Shown: piece by piece, positions 24,557 through 32,745 of the stretch | Position numbering within the stretch: position 1 is the first letter of the stretch | Layout: every line of letters begins with the position of its first letter | Assembly: GCA_028287745.1 (NCBI GenBank) | Contig: JAQBPB010000001.1 | Location: forward strand, 1-48,131 | Length of the DNA stretch: 48,131 nucleotides | Source of the DNA: Chloroflexota bacterium | GTDB taxonomy: Bacteria > Chloroflexota > Chloroflexia > Chloroheliales > Chloroheliaceae | Direction: 5' to 3' | Notes under the pieces: model-generated | The model's database searches: none | What the model saw: only the letters and a program-made list of their open reading frames with translations | Told to the model about the DNA's origin: nothing | Made by a program: the position numbers and the translations under genes

Positions 24557-25558
24557 TTGGTTGTGCCCTTTGAACCTGAACTGGTATGGCGAGCAGCCCA
24601 TTACCCGCTTAAAGACCCGGCTGAAGTGATAGGGATCCTCATAACCCTCGGCAATGGCAATCGCGTTAATTGTCCGCTCGGTTTGCAGTAAGAGCTGGGC
24701 GGCGCGCTCGATGCGTAACTGTTCAAAGTACTGGTGGGGCTTGCGCCCGGTAAACTTGATAAAAGCCTGCCGGAACCCGGTCTGGCTCATCCCACATTTT
24801 TCGGCTAGTTCGGTAATAGAAAGCTGGGTCTGTTTCGACACGGCCAGTTCGGTTAGGAGCGCTTTTATCCGCTGTTCAATTCTGCTGTCGGTGGAAACCC
24901 CGCCGTTCGCCGCATCCCTGGCAATGGTCGCCAGCGTAAAGCTCAAGACCTCGTTAATTTGCAACTGGGCCGAGAAAGTTATCTGGGCCTGCGTCTGGTA
25001 TATCTGGATCAGCCGTTCGAGTTGCTCCCGTACAAGTTCGGGCTGGCGCAGGGGCGTTACCAGCGGCAGCAGCAAATTACTGCCCGTAGACAGCCCACCG
25101 GGTTGCCCCAGGATAAAAGATGGCATCCCTTCTACCGGCTGCCGCTCGCCAAAGCCTTCCTGCATTTTTATATTTTGATAAGCCCGCATTTCCGGCTGGT
25201 AATGTAAATCAAAGTGGACCGCGATATGCATTCCGGTGGTCAGGGACCAACTGTGTACAAAGCCGGGCGGTATAAAAGCAATCGAGCCGGGCGGCACATC
25301 AATACTGCCTCCCAGACTCTCCACCCAGATCCAGGCATGGCCCTCGCATTGCAATACCAGCTCAAAGTCCAGCAGGCTCCGCTTGCGGGAGACCGGCGAA
25401 CTCTCCAAAGGCTCGGTTTTAGTGAAATGGGCCAGCCGGAGCCAGGGTGTTAGCGGGCGGTCAGGTAAAACGACCGGCAGGGGTTCGGACCTGGGCGGCT
25501 TCAGGACGGACCGGGTTGCACTGGCTATTTCGGCTTCCTTTGACGAAAAATCCATCAT
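24545..25558 (-). CDS. AraC-family transcriptional regulator with N-terminal cupin sensor
   Basis: 337 aa. An N-terminal AraC-type cupin (about 45-150; WVESLGGSIDVPPGSIAFIP) binds a ligand, and the two C-terminal helix-turn-helix motifs (about 230-335) are clear: LSITELAEKCGMSQTGFRQA and INAIAIAEGYEDPYHFSRVF, followed by SPYQFR. Such proteins normally activate sugar or glycoside genes. It is divergent from the phytanoyl-CoA-dioxygenase-like gene with a 252-base gap, and it is next to the rhamnoside module, so either may be its target. The ATG at 25558 is used; a second ATG follows directly. Confidence 0.93.
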   Translation of the reverse strand: MMDFSSKEAEIASATRSVLKPPRSEPLPVVLPDRPLTPWLRLAHFTKTEPLESSPVSRKRSLLDFELVLQCEGHAWIWVESLGGSIDVPPGSIAFIPPGFVHSWSLTTGMHIAVHFDLHYQPEMRAYQNIKMQEGFGERQPVEGMPSFILGQPGGLSTGSNLLLPLVTPLRQPELVREQLERLIQIYQTQAQITFSAQLQINEVLSFTLATIARDAANGGVSTDSRIEQRIKALLTELAVSKQTQLSITELAEKCGMSQTGFRQAFIKFTGRKPHQYFEQLRIERAAQLLLQTERTINAIAIAEGYEDPYHFSRVFKRVMGCSPYQFRFKGHNQAGR

Positions 25559-25810
25559 TTATTTCATTTTAGCTATGGTTTGATCTGGATATTGCTTTAT
25601 TATAAGAGTGTCAGGACGACTTAGCAAGAATTTCTTTAGCAAAAATAGTTTGTAGATTTCGAATAAATATCAAATGAAAAACTGCTAAAGGTTTGCGCGG
25701 TAAGAAGTTATAACTTAATTGGGGTAGTTGCCAGGGAAATTTGGTTATAACCCCTTGTGTTTTTTAATACCTGGTTTAACCCATTTGAGTAAGTTGTTGG
25801 AGGAGTAAAA
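25559..25810. promoter_or_regulatory. Divergent intergenic region between AraC and dioxygenase-like genes
   Basis: 252 A+T-rich bases with the 12-base palindrome AAGTTATAACTT at 25705-25716 and a strong GGAGGAG ribosome site before 25811. No clear -35/-10 pair is visible, as expected if transcription depends on the AraC-type activator. Confidence 0.4.
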
Positions 25811-26626
25811 ATGCTTTCGGTTGCTGAGAAAAAGAATTACCAGCCTTTTATCGAAACTGACCCTGCTTCGGACGTTGCTACGCTGGAAAGTAGCCTGCAT
25901 GAGAACAGCTACCTGTTCTTCCGGGGGTTGGTTCCGGCCGAGGTAATCCTTGAAGTTCGCCGGTCAGTCTTACAGGTTTGCCTGGAAGCCGGTTGGTTGG
26001 ACCCTGATCACGACCTGATGGATGCTATAATTGCGCCCGGGGTAACGCCGACCCAGGAGGGTAAGCCGGATTATGCCAACGTTTACCGCAAGGTTCTCAA
26101 TCTGCCCAACTTCCATAACTTCCCTGATAACCCGAATCTCTTACATATTGCCGGTAAATTGCTTAAAATTAGCTCAGAAGAAGTTTTGGTCCATCCCCGG
26201 CGAATTGGCCGGATGACTTTCCCTAACAATAAAGGGGCGACCACCCCGCCGCACCAGGATTATTTCTACATTCGTGGCTCGGTCAACACCTATTCCTGCT
26301 GGATACCGCTCGGCGAATGCCCGGTTTCTCTTGGCGGCCTGGCGGTTTTGCCGGGGTCGCACCGGGGCGGTTACCTTGAACACACCGTCAAATATCAGGG
26401 TGCGGTCGGCGGCGTGGGCCTGCCGGTGGACGAAAGCACCGCGACCTGGCACACTACAGACTTCCGCCTGGGTGACGCTTTGTTTTTCCACTCGCACTCT
26501 ATCCACAAAGCCATGCCCAACCTGACCGACAACGTGTTGCGCATCTCGACCGACAACCGCTACCAGAGCCCACAGGATAAAATCGAACCTGATGCCCTGC
26601 TGCCCCACGCCGTAGCCAACTTGTAG
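25811..26626 (+). CDS. Phytanoyl-CoA dioxygenase (PhyH)-family Fe(II)/2-oxoglutarate oxygenase
   Basis: 271 aa. The iron triad can be seen: His148 and Asp150 in PPHQDYFYI and His232 in IHKAMPN, with Arg244 in LRISTDNR as the 2-oxoglutarate anchor. GGLAVLPGSHRGG is the usual strand before the distal half. Family members hydroxylate fatty acyl-CoA, ectoine, halogenated or phosphonate compounds and small natural products, so the substrate cannot be read from sequence. It is a single-gene unit divergent from an AraC regulator and ends before two hairpins. It might hydroxylate an aglycone freed by the rhamnosidases (speculation). Confidence 0.9.
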   Translation: MLSVAEKKNYQPFIETDPASDVATLESSLHENSYLFFRGLVPAEVILEVRRSVLQVCLEAGWLDPDHDLMDAIIAPGVTPTQEGKPDYANVYRKVLNLPNFHNFPDNPNLLHIAGKLLKISSEEVLVHPRRIGRMTFPNNKGATTPPHQDYFYIRGSVNTYSCWIPLGECPVSLGGLAVLPGSHRGGYLEHTVKYQGAVGGVGLPVDESTATWHTTDFRLGDALFFHSHSIHKAMPNLTDNVLRISTDNRYQSPQDKIEPDALLPHAVANL

Positions 26627-26681
26627 TTGTCCACCGGGTACGGGTTTGGCCGTCTGGCTATAATCCTTGACTGTCCCTGTT

Positions 26682-26712
26682 GCCGGTCCGGCCAGACGCA
26701 TGCCGGACCGGC
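26682..26712. terminator. 11-pair perfect G+C-rich hairpin downstream of the dioxygenase-like gene
   Basis: GCCGGTCCGGC (26682-26692) pairs exactly with GCCGGACCGGC (26702-26712). There is no U tract. With the next hairpin it fills the gap between convergent genes. Confidence 0.5.
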
Positions 26713-26731
26713 TGTAACCGGCCCGTTCGAC

Positions 26732-26782
26732 CTGTAGGGTTGTAGTTTCAATTTCAAACCTGATTTTGCTACAACCCTATAG
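26732..26782. terminator. 14-pair hairpin overlapping the aldo/keto reductase stop codon
   Basis: CTGTAGGGTTGTAG (26732-26745) pairs with CTACAACCCTATAG (26769-26782) with one G-T pair. The right arm contains the stop codon of the leftward gene at 26777-26779. No U tract; a 3' end structure rather than a standard terminator. Confidence 0.45.
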
Positions 26783-27724
26783 GGGGACCGGGGCTTTTTC
26801 ATCTAAAAGTCCCTCTTGCTTCAGTTCGGCCCAGAACGCGGCCGGTATTGGCTGCTGTAACTTTTGTAAATTATCCCTGACCTCGGAAGCGGTCTTGGCC
26901 CCGACAATTAAAGAGGTTACCGCCGGGTTCCCGGTGGGAAAGCGGAGGGCGGCAACGCCCAGCGGTACATTATGGCGCTGGCATAACGCTTCGATTTTCC
27001 GCACGCGCTCCAGGATGGGTTCCCTGGCCGGGCCGTATTCGTAACTTGCGCCCGGTACCGCGCCGGTAGCCAGGATGCCGGTGTTATAGATACCGGCGGC
27101 AAAAATACTGATACCCTTTTCCTGGCACAAAGCCAGGCAATCCAGCGCTTTTTGCTCCAGTAAAGTGTAACGCCCCGCCAGCAGGCAGCAGTCAAAATCA
27201 ACGGTGCGGGCAAATTCGGCCAGGGTCTCCCAGCTTGTCAGGCCCACGCCAAGCGCCCGGATTACGCCCTGGCTGCGCCAGTCGGCCAGAAGTTCAAAGG
27301 TCCGGCTGGCTTCACTTAAATTATCAAAATGGGCGTCCGGGTCGTGTAATAGCAAAATATCCACCCGGTCCATTTTCAGGCGTTTAAGGCTTTCTTCCAG
27401 GCTGCGCTGTACCCCATCTTTGGAGTAATCGAAAATCACACTACCGTCCGGCTGCACCAGGCGGCCTATTTTTGTTTCCAGTACAAAGCTGTCGCGTGGA
27501 ATGCCTTCCAGGGCTTTTCCCAGTCGCCGTTCGGCGTTCCCGGAGCCGTAGAGCGGGGCGGTATCGAAGAAATTTATCCCCCTGGAGAATGCATACTGGA
27601 CCATTTCCACTGCTTCATCTTCCGGCACGAGCACCGAAGGCCGGGCCAGGTAACTGGTTCCCAGGCCCATTCCCGGCACTTCAAGTTTTGTTTTACCTAC
27701 TTTAAATGTTTCAGTCCTGTTCAT
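26777..27724 (-). CDS. Aldo/keto reductase (D-threo-aldose / L-fucose dehydrogenase-like)
   Basis: 315 aa, a normal AKR length. The catalytic tetrad is visible: Asp54 and Tyr59 in FDTAPLYG, Lys85 in ETKIG, and His127 in LLLHDPD. The LLLHDPDAHF pattern and VGLTSW resemble the group of D-threo-aldose 1-dehydrogenases and L-fucose dehydrogenases, which oxidise free aldoses to lactones with NAD(P). It is cytoplasmic. It is separated from the GH4 gene upstream by a strong terminator, so it is probably transcribed on its own. It could oxidise a monosaccharide released by the neighbouring glycosidases. Confidence 0.9.
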   Translation of the reverse strand: MNRTETFKVGKTKLEVPGMGLGTSYLARPSVLVPEDEAVEMVQYAFSRGINFFDTAPLYGSGNAERRLGKALEGIPRDSFVLETKIGRLVQPDGSVIFDYSKDGVQRSLEESLKRLKMDRVDILLLHDPDAHFDNLSEASRTFELLADWRSQGVIRALGVGLTSWETLAEFARTVDFDCCLLAGRYTLLEQKALDCLALCQEKGISIFAAGIYNTGILATGAVPGASYEYGPAREPILERVRKIEALCQRHNVPLGVAALRFPTGNPAVTSLIVGAKTASEVRDNLQKLQQPIPAAFWAELKQEGLLDEKAPVPL

Positions 27725-27750
27725 TACTCTTTCAGGCCTCTTTGATTTAG

Positions 27751-27808
27751 AAAAACCAGGGCCAACCGGGCCATCCCGAAGGGGGACGGCTGGTTGGCCC
27801 TGGTTTTT
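27751..27808 (-). terminator. Intrinsic terminator after the GH4 gene
   Basis: AAAAACCAGGGCCAACC (27751-27767) is the exact reverse complement of 27792-27808: a 17-pair stem whose A-rich foot becomes a U run on the minus strand. It ends the long leftward operon before the aldo/keto reductase gene. Confidence 0.85.
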
Positions 27809-27813
27809 GTTAC

Positions 27814-29364
27814 CTAGGCATTAGTCATCTGGGCTTTATCGGCCGCGCTGGCATTGGTGCGAGCTTTGGTCTTGTCCAGGGCCATTTCCTCGACTGTCTT
27901 GACGTGCTGCCGGGCCACGCCCTGGTTTTTGAGCAGTTTCACCCGTGTACCGTTGCGCGCGGCCTCGGCCAGGCGCTCCCGGGCGGCTGGAATCTGGTCT
28001 TTGTATTGGGGCAACCAGGGCGCCTGGGTGACCAGCATTTCATCGGTCATCTGCCAGACTTCTTCCGGGTTGCAGACCGCTCCCACCAGCGGGTCGTGCA
28101 GCATGGCCTGTTTTAACAGTTGCACATCGCCTCTGACCGCCGCTTCCATGCCCATTTCCTGGACCCTGGCACTGGCCGAACAGGTCGCGGCGCAGGCCAT
28201 TGGCAAGTCGCCCACTACCGGAATATTAATCCCGTTTTTGTCCACGTAGCCGGGGATTTCGACCACGCAGCCGTTCGGCAGGTTGGTGACATAATTCTGG
28301 TTGACCACGTTGAAGTGGCCGCGATAGACCCGGCCTGTTTCAAGCGCTTCAATAATATAGGAGCCGTGTTCTTCGCTGCGGATATTAGGCGAAATCAATG
28401 GGGATTCTTCTTTTAACCAGTTCGGGAAGTCCGTTTCGAACCAGTTCCGGCCTTCGGTGCTGACCCGCAGATAGCCGCCGGTTTCGCCGTTAATCCAGCT
28501 CGACAGGTCAATCCAGCGCATGATTTCTTCCGGCCTTTTGCGGTACCAGGGCAGGTATTCGCTCAGGTGCCCATTGGACTCGGTGCTGTAGTAACCAAAG
28601 CGCCGCAGCACATCAATCCGGACCTTTTCGGTCCGCGAGTACTCAGGATGGCTTTCGAAAAGCTCTAGCAACAGCGGGATAAAGTCTATGCCGCGCCACT
28701 GGACCTTCAAGAACCAGGTCTGGTGGTTCAGGCCCGCCGCCTGGATATCCACTTCTTTTTTACTTAATTTATCGTCCGGCCCCAGCATGCCCTGCTTTTT
28801 GGCCCACAGTTCTATGCAGCGGGTAATCTGGCTGTGCGCGCCCTGGACCCCGTGGCACAGGCCGATTGTCTTGACACCGCCGTACTTGTTACAGGCCCAG
28901 GTATTCATCGCCATCGGGTTAGAGTAGTTTAGAAAGACCGCGCCCGGCTTTGCCACTTCCCGGATGTCCTTGCAAAATTCCAGCAGGGCCGGGATGGTCC
29001 GCTGGCCGTACATCAGGCCGCCTGCGCAAATCGTATCGCCTACACATTGGTCTATCCCGTATTGCAGCGGTACATCAATATCGGATTGAAAAGCTTCCAG
29101 GCCGCCCTGCCGGATCATACAAATTACATAATCGGCCCCGGTAATCGCTTCGCGCCGGTCGGTGGTGGCTTCAATGCGGGCCGGTAATTTATTGGCGGCA
29201 ATATCTTTTTCACATAACTGCCGGACCATATCCAGGTTTTGCTGTGAAATATCCGTAAAAGCAAAAGTTGTGTCGGCTAATTCAGGCACCGCCAGGATAT
29301 CTTGCATTAGACGCCGGGTGAAGCCAATCGAACCGGCCCCGATCATTGCCACTCGTATTGACAT
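27814..29364 (-). CDS. GH4 glycosidase (alpha-galactosidase / galacturonidase-like, NAD and Mn dependent)
   Basis: 516 aa from the ATG at 29364, which has AGGAGG ten bases upstream; a TTG at 29373 is too close to that site. The NAD fold opens with AMIGAGSIGFTRRL. Family motifs are NYSNPMAMN (Asn149), GLCHGVQG with metal-binding Cys170, and GLNHQTWFL with His214, then RFGYYSTESNGHLSEYLPWY as in MelA-type enzymes. GH4 enzymes cleave glycosides by C3 oxidation, elimination and re-reduction. B. subtilis LplD, a galacturonidase next to LplABC, is in this family, and LplB/C-like permeases occur upstream here. It is cytoplasmic and has its own promoter. Confidence 0.92.
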   Translation of the reverse strand: MSIRVAMIGAGSIGFTRRLMQDILAVPELADTTFAFTDISQQNLDMVRQLCEKDIAANKLPARIEATTDRREAITGADYVICMIRQGGLEAFQSDIDVPLQYGIDQCVGDTICAGGLMYGQRTIPALLEFCKDIREVAKPGAVFLNYSNPMAMNTWACNKYGGVKTIGLCHGVQGAHSQITRCIELWAKKQGMLGPDDKLSKKEVDIQAAGLNHQTWFLKVQWRGIDFIPLLLELFESHPEYSRTEKVRIDVLRRFGYYSTESNGHLSEYLPWYRKRPEEIMRWIDLSSWINGETGGYLRVSTEGRNWFETDFPNWLKEESPLISPNIRSEEHGSYIIEALETGRVYRGHFNVVNQNYVTNLPNGCVVEIPGYVDKNGINIPVVGDLPMACAATCSASARVQEMGMEAAVRGDVQLLKQAMLHDPLVGAVCNPEEVWQMTDEMLVTQAPWLPQYKDQIPAARERLAEAARNGTRVKLLKNQGVARQHVKTVEEMALDKTKARTNASAADKAQMTNA

Positions 29365-29502
29365 AAGAACCAAACCTCCTCATTGAAACTGGGTGTTCTA
29401 AATGTGATTAAATCCTTTGAAACATTTTTTGTGGGATTTAACGTAAAATTCCTTTTTTCAGGCTGTTTAACCGGTTTAAAACCGTATTTCCCCTTTAATA
29501 CT

Positions 29503-29532
29503 ACTATACCGCCACCTCTAACCCGGTGACAA
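29503..29532 (-). promoter_or_regulatory. Promoter for the GH4 gene
   Basis: On the minus strand TTGTCA (29527-29532), 18-base spacer, TATAGT (29503-29508). Just downstream, at 29466-29480, lies the near-palindrome TTTAACCGGTTTAAA with a CCGG centre, a plausible repressor site. Confidence 0.5.
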
Positions 29533-29597
29533 TAGTCAGAATGAGTTTTAAATGTTCTATGTGTGAATATAACGGCTAGGTGGTAAAGGGGGTAGGT

Positions 29598-30479
29598 TTA
29601 ATGCAACTGGCGTCTGAACTCGCCGGGGCTGAGATGGAAATGATGCTTAAAGACCTTACAAAAATGGGTCGCGTTGGCAAAGCCCAGGGCCGTCGCGATT
29701 GCTTCTATTTTCTGGTCGGTTTCCAGCAGCCGATGGGCCGCTTCTTCCAGGCGAATGCTCTGGATAAACTGCGCCGGGGCAAGGCCGGTGGCTTCTTTAA
29801 AGAAATGGCTGAAATGGCTCCGGCTCATGCCCTGGCTGGTCGCGATTTCCATTACGCCCAGCGGCTTGTCAAAGTTGTTAATCACGTATTGCCGGACCTC
29901 ATCAAGCACGCTCTCGCGCAGGTTATTGCCCTGGCTGAGCCGGTACACCAGCCGTTCGTACTCAATCAGGAAGTTAAACAGGGCCTGTTCCTGGGCGAAC
30001 CGGTCGCGAAAAGTCCTGTAGCAGACACTTTCGAAGATTTTGAACGACTGGACCAGTAATAACTGGTCCGGTTCAATCGTAATAACCGCGCCCATCTCTT
30101 TCTTTTGCTGGCTAATCCGGTTGACCACGTAGGGGTGATTTAAAATCAGGTAGAAGAAGGTCCAACTTTCCGATTCGGGTGGCAAATAATAAGTATGCTC
30201 AGACGGAATAATCGCCGAGAAGGCCATTTTAGGCATTAACTTTTGGACATTGCCGCCCTCGGCGTAGCAGCCGTAACCGGATAGGGTGTACTGGAAGATT
30301 AAAAAGGGGTGGGCCGGGTCGCCCTTGCGTTTCAAACCGTCCCAGTAATAGTGCTGGGCCGGGGTGACTGTTTCCAGGCCGACCAGTAAATAGTTATCGC
30401 TGCCCGGCTGGAGCAAGACCTGTGAACGGGTCGCATAACACTGTTCTAATTGTTTTTTTAACTGGTTCAGGGGGCTCAT
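29598..30479 (-). CDS. AraC-family transcriptional regulator
   Basis: 293 aa. The N-terminal ligand domain (about 40-130) includes LIFQYTLSGYGCYAEGG and the cupin-like IIPSEHTYYLPPE. The C-terminal double helix-turn-helix (about 192-290) includes LGVMEIATSQGMSRSHFSHF and IEAIATALGFANATHFCKVF. It lies 30 bases after the kinase gene and 233 bases before the GH4 gene, within the leftward operon, so it probably regulates this glycoside operon or the GH4 promoter. It is not closely similar to the AraC-type gene at 24545-25558, sharing only the family pattern. Confidence 0.92.
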   Translation of the reverse strand: MSPLNQLKKQLEQCYATRSQVLLQPGSDNYLLVGLETVTPAQHYYWDGLKRKGDPAHPFLIFQYTLSGYGCYAEGGNVQKLMPKMAFSAIIPSEHTYYLPPESESWTFFYLILNHPYVVNRISQQKKEMGAVITIEPDQLLLVQSFKIFESVCYRTFRDRFAQEQALFNFLIEYERLVYRLSQGNNLRESVLDEVRQYVINNFDKPLGVMEIATSQGMSRSHFSHFFKEATGLAPAQFIQSIRLEEAAHRLLETDQKIEAIATALGFANATHFCKVFKHHFHLSPGEFRRQLH

Positions 30480-30509
30480 ATATTAACCGGCTAGCTGGTC
30501 TGAGGTTTT

Positions 30510-31439
30510 TTAACTTTTTGCGCCAAAGCGTTTCAAAGCGTAAAGGGCCGCCGGGACCGCCGGTTCGGGCACCAGGCTAACCTGGCCCAGGCCAATCTTT
30601 CGCCGCAGGCGAGCGGTAATCTTACGGTGTAAAAGCGGCTCGTTAATCAGCAGCCCGCCGCTCATTGCCAGGCCCGGTGCGCTGCCTTTGAACTCAAGGG
30701 CATTATAAACCGCTTCGACCGAACTAGACAGGTTCAGGGCGGAGCGCTTTAGAATATCCAGGGCTACTTTATCCCCGGCCCGCGCTTCTTTTATTACTAC
30801 CGGGGCTAAACTCGCCAGGCTGGCAGTGGGTGGGAACTGGCCCGGTGTATATAACAGGCCAATTAATTGGGTTGGGGAACTTAATTTCAGGGTAGCCAGC
30901 AGCGGCGGCAGCAGCGAGGTTGCCGGGCCCCGGCCGTCCAATCCCCGGACCGCCGCCTGTAGAGCTTGCCGCCCAATATCGGCTCCGCTGCCTTCATCTC
31001 CGATAAGCCAGCCCCACCCGCTGGCCCTGGCGGCATTCCCGCCGGGGTCACGGCCAAACGCAATCGCCCCGGTTCCGCTGATTAAACCCAACCCAACGCC
31101 GCTTTCCAGGGCCATCAAAATGATTTCGGCATCATTTCCCAGCCACAGCTTTTCAGCCCGGGTAGTTAAGCCGAATACCAGCAGGGCTTCCCGCAAACCG
31201 GCCAGGTCGGCCGGGTTATCTACCCCTGCCGCCCCGATACACGCTCCCGCCAGCGGCAAAGCCCCGCCGCTGGCGGTGTGTAAAGCTTCCGCAATCCGGC
31301 TGGCCGCTTCGGGGTAGCCGACCATGTTGCAATTAGACTCACCTACCCGGCACCGGCCCACTTCGCGGCCCTGCTCATCAACAACGATAGCTATAGTCTT
31401 GGTGCCGCCGCCGTCTACCCCACCGTACAATCTGCTCAT
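30510..31439 (-). CDS. BadF/NAGK-type kinase, probable glucosamine or N-acetylglucosamine kinase
   Basis: 309 aa of the ASKHA fold. The phosphate-1 motif YGGVDGGGTKT (Asp9, Lys14), phosphate-2 region ISGTGAIAFGRDPGG and the segment WGWLIGDEGSGADIG are typical of the N-acetylglucosamine kinase/BadF-BcrD ATPase family; the last is seen in GspK-type glucosamine kinases. It would phosphorylate an aminosugar at O6 in the cytoplasm. The gene lies 81 bases after a SIS-domain enzyme of the GlmS/NagB-II type, which fits a two-step conversion of glucosamine to fructose-6-phosphate. No NagA deacetylase was found here, so free glucosamine may be the better guess. Confidence 0.85.
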   Translation of the reverse strand: MSRLYGGVDGGGTKTIAIVVDEQGREVGRCRVGESNCNMVGYPEAASRIAEALHTASGGALPLAGACIGAAGVDNPADLAGLREALLVFGLTTRAEKLWLGNDAEIILMALESGVGLGLISGTGAIAFGRDPGGNAARASGWGWLIGDEGSGADIGRQALQAAVRGLDGRGPATSLLPPLLATLKLSSPTQLIGLLYTPGQFPPTASLASLAPVVIKEARAGDKVALDILKRSALNLSSSVEAVYNALEFKGSAPGLAMSGGLLINEPLLHRKITARLRRKIGLGQVSLVPEPAVPAALYALKRFGAKS

Positions 31440-31520
31440 AATCAGCTACCCTTTGTTCTACCCTCGCCTGTGCCTGGTTGTCCCGCTGTTTTCAGGCTTT
31501 TACCTGACCGGCGGGCTTTA

Positions 31521-32573
31521 TTATTGCTTGAAATTATGCTCTCTTAAATTACGCGGCATATCGGGGTTGGTGCCACGCGCCACCGCAAGGTACATCGGGA
31601 AGAACTGGCAGGGCACACAGGCGACCAGGGGACTGAGCGCTTCAGGAATACCGGCCAGGTCCAGCCGGATAGCATGTTTTTCCGAAGCGGCCAGTTTGAG
31701 AAGCTCCTCGTCATCACTCAGGATACTCAACTCTACTCCCAGTTCGGTCAGCCGGTGGGCCAACTTTACCAGGTCCGGCATGGTTGGGCCTTTCACGCCG
31801 ACCAGGATAGCGAAAAGCCCTTTTTCGGCCAGGGCTATCGGGCCGTGCATAAAGTCTTCCGCCGAATAAGGGTCGGCGAAAAAGAAACTGCTTTCCCGTA
31901 TCTTCATAGCCAGTTCAAGGACGGTCGCCAGGTTGTAGCCCCGGCCCAGGGTCAGGCAAGCGCGGGCGCTTTTGATGCCGGGTAATTCGGCCAGCGCTTT
32001 GACCGCTTCTTCCAGTTCTAGAGCCTTTTTAATCGCTCCTGGCACCCGGCTTAGCCCCTGTTTCAATTCGGCATCGCCGGAAAGCTCCGCTGCCAGCAGG
32101 GCCAGGACCGCCAGTTCTCCGCTATAGGTCTTGGTGGCAATTGACAATTCCGGCCCAACATTGAGCGGCAGGAAGTATTCGGCGGTCTGTTCCAGGGCCG
32201 AAGCGGCCTTATTCGCAATTCCCAGGGTCAGAGCGCCCTGTTCGCGGGCCTGGCGCAGCACCTCCACCACATCGGCGGTCCGGCCGGACTGCGATATACC
32301 GATGACCCATGTCCTTGAAAGGTCCGGGCTGCGCCGGTAGTGGGTAAATAAAGAGGGTGTTGCCAGCGAAACCAGCTTGCCGGTATATACCTGGAGCAAA
32401 TATTGGGCGTAAACGGCGGCGTGGTCCGAACTACCCCGGGCGGCGATCATAATAGCTTCCGGTTTGAACTTCCTGACCTTCCCGGCGATTTCCCGGACCA
32501 GCGGCAGGGCCTGTTGCAGGGAATGTTCAAGTACGGCCGGTTGTTCCAGGATTTCCAGCCTCATTTGCGGCAT
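31521..32573 (-). CDS. Double-SIS-domain aminosugar-phosphate deaminase/isomerase
   Basis: 350 aa made of two SIS domains without the glutaminase half of GlmS. Motifs: ARGSSDHA (45-52), SQSGRTAD (94-101), LTLGRGYNLATVLELAMKI, EDFMHGP, and the GlmS-like ending RGTNPDMPRN. Such stand-alone proteins include NagB-II glucosamine-6-phosphate deaminases, AgaS and FrlB. With the NAGK-type kinase next to it, deamination of glucosamine-6-phosphate is the simplest role. AAGGAAG precedes the ATG. A structured 172-base gap with a terminator-like element separates it from the isomerase gene upstream. Confidence 0.88.
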   Translation of the reverse strand: MPQMRLEILEQPAVLEHSLQQALPLVREIAGKVRKFKPEAIMIAARGSSDHAAVYAQYLLQVYTGKLVSLATPSLFTHYRRSPDLSRTWVIGISQSGRTADVVEVLRQAREQGALTLGIANKAASALEQTAEYFLPLNVGPELSIATKTYSGELAVLALLAAELSGDAELKQGLSRVPGAIKKALELEEAVKALAELPGIKSARACLTLGRGYNLATVLELAMKIRESSFFFADPYSAEDFMHGPIALAEKGLFAILVGVKGPTMPDLVKLAHRLTELGVELSILSDDEELLKLAASEKHAIRLDLAGIPEALSPLVACVPCQFFPMYLAVARGTNPDMPRNLREHNFKQ

Positions 32574-32628
32574 TTAATTAACTTCCTTTTATTGAGTTGA
32601 ATAATCTTGACCTTGAATGCAAAACAAA

Positions 32629-32721
32629 AACGGATAGCGCGGCCGGTAGGGCGGGTTGAAATCGGTCGGGCCTGGTGAAACCCTGATTTCTAACCCGGCG
32701 CTCCGTGCCACGTTATCCGTT
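32629..32721 (-). terminator. Nested double-stem attenuator/terminator
   Basis: Outer stem: AACGGATAGCG (32629-32639) with CGTTATCCGTT (32711-32721), 11 pairs including one G-T. Inner stem: CGGGTTGAAATC (32652-32663) with GATTTCTAACCCG (32685-32697), 12 pairs with one bulge. On the minus strand TTTTTGTTTTGC follows the outer stem, a good U tract. It sits between the isomerase and SIS genes and probably lowers read-through. Confidence 0.65.
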
Positions 32722-32745
32722 ATACGTTCAAGTGCCTGCTAAATT

